This document shows, piece by piece, positions 1-10,344 of a stretch of 64,000 bases of DNA. Origin of the DNA: Symsagittifera roscoffensis (lineage: Eukaryota; Xenacoelomorpha; Acoela; Convolutidae); contig NC_087064.1 in NCBI RefSeq assembly GCF_963678635.1, positions 78,472,512 to 78,536,511 of the forward strand, given 5' to 3'. Position numbers and translations under genes: made by a program. Position 1 is the stretch's first letter; each line of letters opens with the position of its first letter. Under the pieces are notes generated by a model, which worked only from the letters and a program-made list of their open reading frames with translations, had not been told where the DNA came from and did not search any database.

Positions 1-606
1 ACAAGATTAAAGAAGGCAAACCAAGTACTGTACCTCCTGAGAAGAAACCTATCAGCAAAGATAAATACGTTTGTAAAGTTAGGCCTGTATAAGTCACTAA
101 TACTCCCAGTGTTATTATACGGACTCTCATGTACACATATATCGAGGGGGGATCAATTGCAGTTGGAGCGATTTCAAAAGAAAGCAATCCGGTGGATCAC
201 TGGAAATAAAACGGGAGTGTACATCAACGAACTACGCTTGCTAAACATTTTACCCCTGCCCATGTTCATCCAGCTAAATAACATCTTACTTCTTGCCAGT
301 CTTGATTCTAATGAACGAAATGAAATAGTGTTAAACAGGCGAACCACACGGGCTAGAAATATAGAAATTTTTGAGATGCGAAAAGTGAGAACGGAAAAAG
401 CGAGAAACGAATTTGTTTTCAGAACCAGTAGGATTGTAAATCGATTAGAACCATATATTCATTTTGATAAACGAATCGGCCTCAAGACGAGAATTTTAAA
501 CACGATGTGGAAATTTGTAAACGAGAGATTTTCAGAAATGACAACGTGCACGTGGCAATTATTCTGTGATTGTATCACGTGCAGAAACAAGTGGACATTG
601 TTTTAG
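1..606 (+). CDS. LINE (CR1/L2-like) reverse transcriptase, C-terminal part, cut by window edge
   Basis: The first frame is open from base 1 to the TAG at 604-606 and continues off the left edge. It encodes the thumb and tail of a non-LTR retrotransposon reverse transcriptase. The LPVLLYGL motif and the following LERFQKKAIRWITG segment are typical of the RT C-terminus, and the end is a Cys-rich tail (CTWQLFCDCITCRN) like that of CR1/L2/jockey-type elements. No stop or frameshift is seen in the 201 visible codons. A short 3' UTR and a (CAA)8 tail follow, as expected at the 3' end of a LINE insertion. The clade call is an inference from motifs; the first two thirds of the protein lie outside the window. 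Confidence 0.82.
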   Translation, partial: TRLKKANQVLYLLRRNLSAKINTFVKLGLYKSLILPVLLYGLSCTHISRGDQLQLERFQKKAIRWITGNKTGVYINELRLLNILPLPMFIQLNNILLLASLDSNERNEIVLNRRTTRARNIEIFEMRKVRTEKARNEFVFRTSRIVNRLEPYIHFDKRIGLKTRILNTMWKFVNERFSEMTTCTWQLFCDCITCRNKWTLF

Positions 607-652
607 AGAAGACGCCGGGACCAAGACTCCCAACAGCAGTGCTGTGAATCCC

Positions 653-676
653 CAACAACAACAACAACAACAACAA
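653..676 (+). repeat. (CAA)8 microsatellite, 3' tail of the LINE
   Basis: Eight CAA units directly follow the LINE 3' UTR. Sequence shared with element R begins at the last base of this run, so the tail marks the LINE/element A boundary. Confidence 0.85.
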
Positions 677-813
677 TTAATTAAATAGTATACCCATACT
701 GTTTTATAGGACCGATCGTTTCGATCAATATAGCAATTTAAACCAGTGACTTCAATAAGGTGCCCGAGTGGGGGGGCGTTGTTAAGGGTTTCCAGATAGA
801 TTGCAACCAAGCC

Positions 814-1005
814 GGACAACTAGGAGAATTGACTGGAAGAGGTGACCAGTCGAGTGGGAAAGTGGTTCACAAGGATCGAACCGGACCACTAGGAGACTTG
901 ACTGGAAAGGGTGACCAGCCGAGTGGGAAAGTGGTTCACAAGGATCGAACCGGACCACTAGGAGACTTGACTGGAAGAGGTGACCAGCCAAGTGGGAAAG
1001 TGGTG
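814..1005 (+). repeat. 69-bp tandem repeat, about 2.8 copies
   Basis: Units start at 814, 883 and 952, each beginning GGAC(A/C)ACTAGGAGA. The third unit is cut after about 54 bases. Only a few bases differ between units. Element R carries about two inverted units at 26446-26564. Confidence 0.85.
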
Positions 1006-1028
1006 CTGCTGTCAAGTGCAGAACAGAG

Positions 1029-3345
1029 ACAACCAGCACAGGATCACCACAGGAGGACGCACAGGTTTGTTCTCAAGTTGGGCAACGGGTATCGTTAGAA
1101 TCCACACTACATTATAGGAGATAAATGTAAAATTGGATAAGCGGAGTCCCATTGTTTTGAGGAAGTTTTTGCACAAGCAGGCCTGGAAACAGGTCTACGG
1201 TTTTCTCTCGAGAGGTTTAGCACCCGGCGCTTAAGGGATTTTTCGGCTTAAGAGGGGGGCTAAAGAGGGGGGAGGTTAGAAGGGGTGCTGGTTAAGTTAG
1301 AGGTTAGCGGTTATAAATTGTAAAAAGGGGGGACACATTAGAGTAACATTAGATATTTACACGCGTTGGTTATAATAAGCGGATATCCAAAATTAGAATC
1401 AGGTTAAGGTAGGTACCCTGGTCGGATCGGTAAGGGCGAACGGACATAGACAGTTTTTGTGATACCCCATAAGATCGCTAGCAGGGGGGAGGAAAACGCG
1501 TGACAATCGGGTACCAGACATTTTTTCGGACAAGATTGACATCAGTCAACCTTGAATTTCAGAAGAATTCACCCATCTGTTTTTGAAATTTTTTCCAGTT
1601 TAAAATTTTCCGTTTAGGTGAAAATTTGTTGTTGGTATTTTAACGAACAGGTGATCACAGGATACCTGCGGGGAATTTAGAGTTTCAAGTAGCCTGAAAA
1701 GACTGGATTAGTATTTGGGTTTCGACCATTAAGATAGGGATTTTGGGAAAATTTTTTACTAGAGCTCAAGTGCTGGTAAAAGGTACAGTGGTTCAATAGT
1801 CCCTACAACAAAGAAGAAGAGACCCGATATCCAAACACGCAGTGACGAGTCTTGGGACAGTACCGAAGAAGTCTTGGGACATTGGTCTTGGGACGTTGGT
1901 CTTGGGACAGTGGTCTTGGGACGTTGGTCTTGGGACAGTGGTCTTGGGACAGTGGTCTTGGGACATTGGTCTTGGGACATTAGTCTTGGGACAGTGGTCT
2001 TGGGATATTGGTCTTGGGCCATTGGTCTTGGGACATTAGTCTTGGGACAGTGGTCTTGGGACATTGGTCTTGGGACATTAGTCTTGGAACAGTAGTCTTG
2101 GGACATTGATCTTGGGCCATTGGTCTTGGGACATTAGTCTTGGGACAGTGGTCTTGGGACATTGATCTTGGGCCATTGGTCTTGGGACATTAATCTTGGG
2201 ACAATAGTCTTGGGACGTTGGTCTTGGGACAGTGGTCTTGGGACATTGATCTTGGGCCATTGGTCTTGGGACATTAGTCTTGGGTAAATAGTCTTGGGAC
2301 GTTGGTCTTGGGCCATTGGTCTTGGGACATTTGCCTTGGGACACTAGTCTTGGGACGTTGGTCTTGGGACATTAGTCTTGGGACGTTGGTCTTGGGAAAT
2401 TGGTCTTGGGACAAAAGTCAGGTTGAAGTAACCAATTGTAAAATCATATTCTCTATCCTATCCTAACATATAAAACTTTCAAGAGCTTAAGAAAAGTGGT
2501 TTTTAGCAAATCGTCGATTTCTTCTTATAAAATTTTTTTTTGGTCAAAAGAGGTTTTAACCTTAGAGTAGAATTTTGTAGATAATAATACTGTAAATAGT
2601 AACAATTGTAAATAATGAGGCGGAGCAGGGTACCGGTAGCTGAAAAAAGATCTACCGAAGCGAAGACAAAGTATAATTCGTCGCTACGTAAGACAACATC
2701 AATGGGTCCGAAGGTAACAAAGAAGAACTTTTCAGTTAGTATGGTCAGCACGAGGAGTACCACGGAGAACAAAGCAAAAGAGGGCACGGAAGGGGAACGA
2801 GTAGAACCCAACATCGAGATTGATCTAGAGACACCTGATCAAAGTGTGGATGAAGCAGGAAAGAAGACGACAGAGTCAACTCCAATGCCTAATGCGGAAG
2901 AACCTTACCCGAATCACATAGAGTTCTCACCGATAGACAACGTGGAAGACACAACAGGCAATACGCCGGAAACAGTGAAGGATGAGTCTCAAAAGAGAAC
3001 GTCTTTTACTGAAAGATTAGCAATGATGGTCGGAATGAGATCGAAGGACGCAGCAGTGGAGGAGACGAAAGTCGAGAAAAGCAAAACATTAAGAACAGTA
3101 TCCACGAGAACGACAGAGACCGATCAGAACGAGGGTCAGAGAAAATCGGGACCAGTGACCAACTACAGGACAACAACGGACCATGGAACGACAATTCTTG
3201 AGTTAAGCGACTTGATGGCGAAGCTAGCTCAGATAGATGAGAAACTGAAGCACAGCGAAGAGGATAAAAATTTGATAAGGAATGAAATGAGACACAACAG
3301 ACATGAGTACTTGGACAAATATTTCCATCTAGCGAGAGCGACGGC
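1029..3345 (+). repeat. Tandem duplication, copy 1 (2317 bp: leader plus gag start)
   Basis: Bases 1029-3345 recur at 3346-5662 with a constant offset of 2317. I saw only one difference: GAGAAAAGC near 3074 against a seven-A run at 5392-5398 in copy 2. The junction at 3345/3346 joins the middle of gag back to the leader after a short GAC-like match. Confidence 0.92.
1849..2413 (+). repeat. 14-bp minisatellite in leader (copy 1)
   Basis: About 40 units of a 14-mer close to GTCTTGGGACATTG, with variants ending CAGTG, CGTTG, CATTA and CATTGATC. The unit lacks stop codons in several frames on both strands, so long fake ORFs appear (Trp/Gly/Leu-rich on +, Pro/Lys/Gln-rich on -). The 14-bp period makes the reading frame cycle every 42 bases. 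Confidence 0.93.
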
Positions 3346-3415
3346 ACAACCAGCACAGGATCACCACAGGAGGACGCACAGGTTTGTTCTCAAGTTGGGC
3401 AACGGGTATCGTTAG
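2615..3415 (+). pseudogene. Truncated gag, first copy
   Basis: ATG at 2615 opens 243 codons of gag N-terminus, up to the duplication junction at about 3345. It then reads 22 unrelated codons of leader before stopping. The visible part is a Ser/Thr/Lys/Glu-rich, probably disordered N-terminus followed by the start of a coiled coil. It lacks capsid and zinc knuckles. Unlike the second copy it has no frameshift in the A run, and comparison with element R shows that this is the ancestral frame. Confidence 0.8.
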
Positions 3416-5662
3416 AATCCACACTACATTATAGGAGATAAATGTAAAATTGGATAAGCGGAGTCCCATTGTTTTGAGGAAGTTTTTGCACAAGCAGGCC
3501 TGGAAACAGGTCTACGGTTTTCTCTCGAGAGGTTTAGCACCCGGCGCTTAAGGGATTTTTCGGCTTAAGAGGGGGGCTAAAGAGGGGGGAGGTTAGAAGG
3601 GGTGCTGGTTAAGTTAGAGGTTAGCGGTTATAAATTGTAAAAAGGGGGGACACATTAGAGTAACATTAGATATTTACACGCGTTGGTTATAATAAGCGGA
3701 TATCCAAAATTAGAATCAGGTTAAGGTAGGTACCCTGGTCGGATCGGTAAGGGCGAACGGACATAGACAGTTTTTGTGATACCCCATAAGATCGCTAGCA
3801 GGGGGGAGGAAAACGCGTGACAATCGGGTACCAGACATTTTTTCGGACAAGATTGACATCAGTCAACCTTGAATTTCAGAAGAATTCACCCATCTGTTTT
3901 TGAAATTTTTTCCAGTTTAAAATTTTCCGTTTAGGTGAAAATTTGTTGTTGGTATTTTAACGAACAGGTGATCACAGGATACCTGCGGGGAATTTAGAGT
4001 TTCAAGTAGCCTGAAAAGACTGGATTAGTATTTGGGTTTCGACCATTAAGATAGGGATTTTGGGAAAATTTTTTACTAGAGCTCAAGTGCTGGTAAAAGG
4101 TACAGTGGTTCAATAGTCCCTACAACAAAGAAGAAGAGACCCGATATCCAAACACGCAGTGACGAGTCTTGGGACAGTACCGAAGAAGTCTTGGGACATT
4201 GGTCTTGGGACGTTGGTCTTGGGACAGTGGTCTTGGGACGTTGGTCTTGGGACAGTGGTCTTGGGACAGTGGTCTTGGGACATTGGTCTTGGGACATTAG
4301 TCTTGGGACAGTGGTCTTGGGATATTGGTCTTGGGCCATTGGTCTTGGGACATTAGTCTTGGGACAGTGGTCTTGGGACATTGGTCTTGGGACATTAGTC
4401 TTGGAACAGTAGTCTTGGGACATTGATCTTGGGCCATTGGTCTTGGGACATTAGTCTTGGGACAGTGGTCTTGGGACATTGATCTTGGGCCATTGGTCTT
4501 GGGACATTAATCTTGGGACAATAGTCTTGGGACGTTGGTCTTGGGACAGTGGTCTTGGGACATTGATCTTGGGCCATTGGTCTTGGGACATTAGTCTTGG
4601 GTAAATAGTCTTGGGACGTTGGTCTTGGGCCATTGGTCTTGGGACATTTGCCTTGGGACACTAGTCTTGGGACGTTGGTCTTGGGACATTAGTCTTGGGA
4701 CGTTGGTCTTGGGAAATTGGTCTTGGGACAAAAGTCAGGTTGAAGTAACCAATTGTAAAATCATATTCTCTATCCTATCCTAACATATAAAACTTTCAAG
4801 AGCTTAAGAAAAGTGGTTTTTAGCAAATCGTCGATTTCTTCTTATAAAATTTTTTTTTGGTCAAAAGAGGTTTTAACCTTAGAGTAGAATTTTGTAGATA
4901 ATAATACTGTAAATAGTAACAATTGTAAATAATGAGGCGGAGCAGGGTACCGGTAGCTGAAAAAAGATCTACCGAAGCGAAGACAAAGTATAATTCGTCG
5001 CTACGTAAGACAACATCAATGGGTCCGAAGGTAACAAAGAAGAACTTTTCAGTTAGTATGGTCAGCACGAGGAGTACCACGGAGAACAAAGCAAAAGAGG
5101 GCACGGAAGGGGAACGAGTAGAACCCAACATCGAGATTGATCTAGAGACACCTGATCAAAGTGTGGATGAAGCAGGAAAGAAGACGACAGAGTCAACTCC
5201 AATGCCTAATGCGGAAGAACCTTACCCGAATCACATAGAGTTCTCACCGATAGACAACGTGGAAGACACAACAGGCAATACGCCGGAAACAGTGAAGGAT
5301 GAGTCTCAAAAGAGAACGTCTTTTACTGAAAGATTAGCAATGATGGTCGGAATGAGATCGAAGGACGCAGCAGTGGAGGAGACGAAAGTCGAAAAAAAGC
5401 AAAACATTAAGAACAGTATCCACGAGAACGACAGAGACCGATCAGAACGAGGGTCAGAGAAAATCGGGACCAGTGACCAACTACAGGACAACAACGGACC
5501 ATGGAACGACAATTCTTGAGTTAAGCGACTTGATGGCGAAGCTAGCTCAGATAGATGAGAAACTGAAGCACAGCGAAGAGGATAAAAATTTGATAAGGAA
5601 TGAAATGAGACACAACAGACATGAGTACTTGGACAAATATTTCCATCTAGCGAGAGCGACGG
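3346..5662 (+). repeat. Tandem duplication, copy 2
   Basis: Second copy of the 2317-bp unit, continuous with the rest of gag-pol on its right. It carries one extra base in an A run within gag, which breaks the frame. Its leader and minisatellite look identical to copy 1. Confidence 0.92.
4166..4730 (+). repeat. 14-bp minisatellite in leader (copy 2)
   Basis: The same minisatellite carried in the second unit of the 2317-bp duplication, with the unit order apparently unchanged from copy 1. Confidence 0.93.
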
Positions 5663-6801
5663 AGGAAAAGCTTCAGAAGATGTCTGACAAAGTAGAAATC
5701 ACTGATGAAGAGCGAGAAAAGAACATCAGAAAAGACATACAAGAAATGAAGCAGCGATATGACACAGTGAATTGCCAGTTAGGGAGTTTGGAAACGAGAA
5801 TGGATACGATGAGTAGGGAACAGGCTGAGAGCTCAAGTGCAATACAGACAAAGCTAGACGCTATTCTTAGTAATTCAACACAACAAGACAGGCCAGCTGC
5901 AGAGAGGACACAAGGTAATAGAGTGGACTTCGTGGAGCCTCAAAGGAACAAACGACAGTCAACACCGTTACCAGCAACCCGGGAGGCCGCGATTACGGCA
6001 CCGGTGGGGGCCAGGGCCATCATAAAAAACGGAACAGCGAATACAACCAGTGGTCCAGGGGACTCCACGACTCACAACAACGTGGGACCGGATGCCATGA
6101 CCTGGGCAAGCACCTGGGAAATGATGAACAGGACGCTAGAAGCCTTCTTCACGAGGAACACCGACTCGAGTGACAGAGGAGGCAACAAATTCAGGAAAAC
6201 CTTCAAGAAACCGAAGGAGTTCAAAGATGATTCAGATGGATGCATTGACACTTGGGTAGAAGTCATGAGGTTGCACTTAGAACAAGACAACTTGAACGAT
6301 GAGAGGCAGGCATGCACAGCGATGCTGAGCAATCTGGAAGGAACGGCATTGAAATGCGTGGTTGCGAAGAAAGAAGAGGAACGCGACACAGCGGACAAAA
6401 TCTTTGAAATATTGTTAAACAGATTCGGCTGAGGCATGAAGGGTCATCAAGCGATGATGCGATTTGAAAAGAGGAGACAAAGGGACGATGAATCGATAGA
6501 CAGGTTCCTAGATGATCTTGAGAGCTTGAGAAGAAGGAGTGACCCGGAAGAATCTACCAATCGAAGGAACTTCAGCCTCGCCTCAAAGTTCATTGATGGG
6601 GTAAAGAGTGATGACTTGAGAACGATGTTAGCAACGTACTATACATTGTCGAAAGACAGTGCACCAACTCCAGAAGAGATGAGGCAGAAGTCAAGAGAGT
6701 ACATGCTGATGAAACCCAAGAAATAATCGTACTCAGACAACAGGAACACACAAGGGGGAAGTCAGCCACAGAGGTCGTCATGGTACAAGCCCAGAGATGA
6801 C
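4932..6801 (+). pseudogene. gag: gag of element A (N-terminus, coiled coil, capsid-like region)
   Basis: ATG at 4932 follows AT-rich leader. The charged N-terminal 155 codons are in frame 3; one extra base in the A7 run at 5392-5398 shifts the rest to frame 1, which reopens upstream of 5473. A long coiled coil follows (about 5520-5870), then a Ty3-type capsid region with the block FKDDSDGCIDTWVEVMRLHL near 6220 and FEKRRQRDDESIDRFLDDLE near 6460. In-frame stops lie at 6430-6432 (TGA; the opposite-strand relative has Ser there) and 6724-6726 (TAA). The gag product would form the particle and bind RNA. Frame 1 runs on into pol with no spacer, so gag and pol were probably one polyprotein. Confidence 0.85.
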
Positions 6802-9669
6802 ATGGACAAACGCAGGTCATGTGCTAACTGCGGGTCGGCGGATCATCATGTGGCGGATTGCACGACATACAAACAGGGCACGAAGAGCTTGGGATATGCA
6901 CCAGATGAGGAACAGATGAGCCAGATGGAGGAACACGAGTTCTATAGTGGCTTGATCATCAAAATAGGTGCAAGATGCTTCTTCTGCAACCAAGAGGGAC
7001 ACTTCAGGATGGACTGTCCGTTGTTTTGGGAAGCGGTCAAGAATCAGAGTCATCCAAAACACAAGTTGGCGCTAGCAGCGGTGCAGAACCAGAGAAACAG
7101 ACAAGGTGAATTTGAGACGAAAAACCTAGAAAGACCAAGTGCGGAGCTACCAACGAAACCAGTGAAAGCTGTAACACAAATTAATAGCGCAGTAGAGGTC
7201 ACGGCGAAGAACGACCCAGCAATAGATTATGAGAAGGCGGCAGCGGAGGCCATCAACAAAGTGAAACAAGACCTGGCAGCGAAAGAAATAGAACAACGGT
7301 TGAAGCAAGAGATCCAAAGACAGAGAATGAACGAAACATTAAGTTGCGCACAAACAATACCAGAAGCTGCTGAGGGGTCAACAAAAAATGGAAACTGCAA
7401 CACTGTAAAAATGATTACAGGAAAGCCATTTGGAATAACGAAGATTGGGGCAAGAATAATGTCAATAATCACTGTGGGCGGCCACGAAGTAACGAGAAAC
7501 TTAAGCGAACCAAGTGACCAGACAATAATGCACATTGATGTGTACGCAGATTACTTGAGTTGTATAAGCCCACAAAGGACTTCTAGAGCGTTGAGAGCAC
7601 TACTCACGAGAGGGGGTAGCAAGTCGGTACGTGTTGATAACAGGTACACAGAAGCTTATGGTCCACATGAAGTGATGCTAAATATAGATGGAATCAACAT
7701 CGATACCAAAACAATGATAACATGTGATGAAGACCTAATTGGGCAAATCTACGTGGGAAAAGAAGAGTTGAAAGTGAGATCAATTGGAAACTGCGCCATG
7801 CTTGAAGAAGATGCAATGCACATCGGGACGGAGGCAGATGTGACAGGACACGTGTTAGACATAAGTGGCAAAAAGACTCAGTTACGTGGGTTACTTGATA
7901 CGGGAGCAGTCTTGAGTGTCATACCCATCAAAACTTGGGAACGAACGGGCTCCAACAAAGATGATTTGATAGATTCGAGAATACGGTTGTCAGCTGCAAA
8001 CAAAGGGGCCCTGCGGGTGTTGGGCAGAACGCCGATAATAGCCCTCAATCTGGGGGAACGTAACCTGTGGATGAGCTTTCTTGTGGTAAAAAACCTAGAT
8101 GAGTCTGACCAATTTATTTTAGGCAGAGACTTCATCAGGAACTTTGATGTAGCGATTGATCTAAACAACGCAATGTTCAGGATACGGAACCCGGATAGGA
8201 GGTACGCAATCAAACCGGTAAATTTGATAATGGCAAATGAATCCAAAGCACCGGTATTCTTGAGTAGGAGGGTGAGGCTAAAGGCGAACGAGGCGGCGAT
8301 TGTAAGCTTACGAATGAAAAATTACAATGAACTAAGTGACAACAAGCAGGTATGCGTAGTCCCAAACCCAAATAGTCAAAGTGCTGCTGTTTTAGGAAGA
8401 TCCTTCTCGATTACGAAGAGCGGCCTCTGCGTGAGTGTCTTGTTGAATACCCTTGACATGCCAATCACGATACAGAGGGAGAGGAAACTGGGATATGCTT
8501 TACCTGTTAAAACTCGATATGAAATGACTGAAAACCATAAACAAAATGAAGTTGTTGATTGTCCCAATCATAGGGACAAAATTTGTATCTTGAGACGATT
8601 GAACAAAATAAAAGATTCATCAGGTCCTGTGAAGTCACTTAAGTCAGAGACGGACGATGGACTATCGAGCTGTTCGAATTTCCCGGAACGGCCCACATTA
8701 GACGAAATACAGGGTGATAAACCGGTTCTACCGGATATTGATCACTTAAGAGGCAAGTTCACGGACGAACAGCTCGAAGCCATCAAGGACGTACTAGAAC
8801 GGAACGAAGAAGTTTTTTCAAGACATAAGGCAGACATCGAGTGTTGTAATTTTGTTGAGCATGAAATAGAACTTGAGGAAAACGCAATACCGCACAGGGA
8901 GGGGGCGAGGCGCATGACCCCACACAAATCGGATGCGTGTAGAAAGGAGATTGAAACGCTATTAGAGTATGACATGATAGAACCATCCAAATCACCGTGG
9001 GCGTGTGGAGTAGTGATGGCCAAAAAGAAAGGCGACCAGTTGAGGTTTTGTTGTGACTTTCGATACTTGAACTCCGTCACGGTGAAGGATGCCTATCCCA
9101 TACCTAGGATTGATGAGAGCCTCTCGAAGTTAAGTGATGCAAAATTTTTTACGACTCTTGATTTAGGCTCGGCTTTTTGGCAGGTACCACTCAGGAAGCA
9201 GGACAGGGACAAGACAGGGTTTGCCTGCGAGTTGGGTCTGTTTCAATGGAAACGGATGCCGTTTGGTTTTTGCAATGCCACAGCCACGTTTCAGCGGTTG
9301 ATGGCACACGCGCTGATAGGCGTGACGAAGAAGTATGGCAATCTGGTAATGTGCTATGTGGATGACGTGGTAATAGCGACACCCACACTAGAGGACCACA
9401 TTGAAAGACTTGACGAAGTATTTGCGTGTATGAAGAGGTCGGGGCTGAAGTGCAAACCATCAAAGTGTCAGATACACAAGGACTCGATAAAATACTTGGG
9501 GAGGATGGTGGACAAACACGGCATCAGACCAGATCCAGACGCAGTAGAGGCAGTTCTAACTTGGAAATCGCCAAAAACGGAACACCAATTGATGAGCTTT
9601 CTGGGTTTTGCAAATTACTATAGGGAATTCGTCCAAGGCTATGCGGACAAGGTTTATCCGATGCAATAG
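6802..9669 (+). pseudogene. pol: Nucleocapsid zinc knuckles, aspartic protease and reverse transcriptase of element A
   Basis: An open stretch of 955 codons. Two CCHC knuckles (CX2CX4HX4C) sit at residues 7-20 and 59-72. The aspartic protease has DTG at 366-368 and the second half ILGRDFIRNFDV at 439-450. The reverse transcriptase spans about residues 715-940, with the first catalytic Asp at 787 (TLDLGSAFWQV) and YVDD at 852-855. It is preceded in the same frame by gag, with only a stop at 6724 between. The end at 9667-9669 is a TAG where both B copies read AAG (Lys), so it is a point-mutation stop and not the true end. Catalytic residues are all present. Confidence 0.93.
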
Positions 9670-9672
9670 TTA

Positions 9673-10344
9673 ATGAGGCACAAGGGCAAGAAGTTCACGT
9701 GGAATAACGCAGCAGAAGAGTCATTCCAGAGAATAAAGAAAGAGTTGTGCAAGGCACCAGTACTAGGGATGCCAACAGAGAAGGGGATGTACGTACTGGA
9801 TACGGACGCGTCGGTAGTAGCGATATCTGGAATTCTCCACCAAGAACAAGAGTGGAACGGGAAAACAGTCTTGAGACCAATATCGTACGGGAGCAAAGTC
9901 CTAAGTGACACGGAAATGAAGTACGGAGCACCGAAAGCAGAGATGTTCGCGGTGGTTACCTTTGTCGAGAAATATAGGGCATACCTAGGCAGTGAGCCAT
10001 TCAAGTTGCGAGTCGACAACCGGGCACTAAGCTGGCTGAAGACATACTCAATGGACCAAAGTTACATTGGGAGGTGGATAGTTCGCCTGGACGGATACAA
10101 TATGATAATTGAGCACAGAACACGAGACAAACATCAAAATGATGACAGCTTGAGCAAGAAGACAGAGTTCTACGAGAGACAAGAACAGAGGGAGGCAGAT
10201 AGACCTGAGATCAAAGATGGCTTCTCCTTCATGGACAAGGAAACGTATGACAGTCTTCCTCTCACGAGATGGTTGGACAAATCAGGCAAACCAATAGAAG
10301 ATCACCCCGAGTTACCAAAGGAAACTACAAAAAAACAATCTTGA
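9673..10344 (+). pseudogene. pol: RNase H domain of element A pol
   Basis: Same frame as the RT, separated only by the TAG at 9667. The connection region (KKFTWNNAAEESFQRIKKEL) is followed by RNase H with LDTDAS (catalytic Asp at residue 45), Glu at 90 in KAEMFAVV, Asp at 115 in LRVDNRALSW, and a late Asp in NDDSLSK. It degrades the RNA strand of the RNA/DNA hybrid during reverse transcription. The frame ends in an A-rich tract at about 10330-10345, where the reading shifts from frame 1 to frame 3. Confidence 0.9.

Larger units (their letters stand above)
676..2614 (+). other. Element A leader (noncoding), first copy
   Basis: This is untranslated sequence between the displaced 5' LTR and gag. 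It holds the 69-bp repeats (814-1005), a G-rich stretch near 1250-1335, and the 14-bp minisatellite (1849-2413). I see no convincing gene in it; ORFs here come from low-complexity repeats. Sequence from 1029 onward is duplicated at 3346. Element R carries the same leader in inverted orientation (24645-26699). Confidence 0.7.

Noticed and set aside
1759-2344. Long open frames rich in Trp-Gly-Leu or Ser-Gln-Asp-Pro-Lys within the leader (also at 4076-4661 and 24880-25655)
   Set aside because: They are translations of a stop-free 14-bp tandem repeat on both strands, without any other coding sign.
6430-6432. Suppressible stop between gag and pol in A
   Set aside because: The stop lies inside the capsid region and not at the gag end, and element R has a sense codon there, so it is a mutation.
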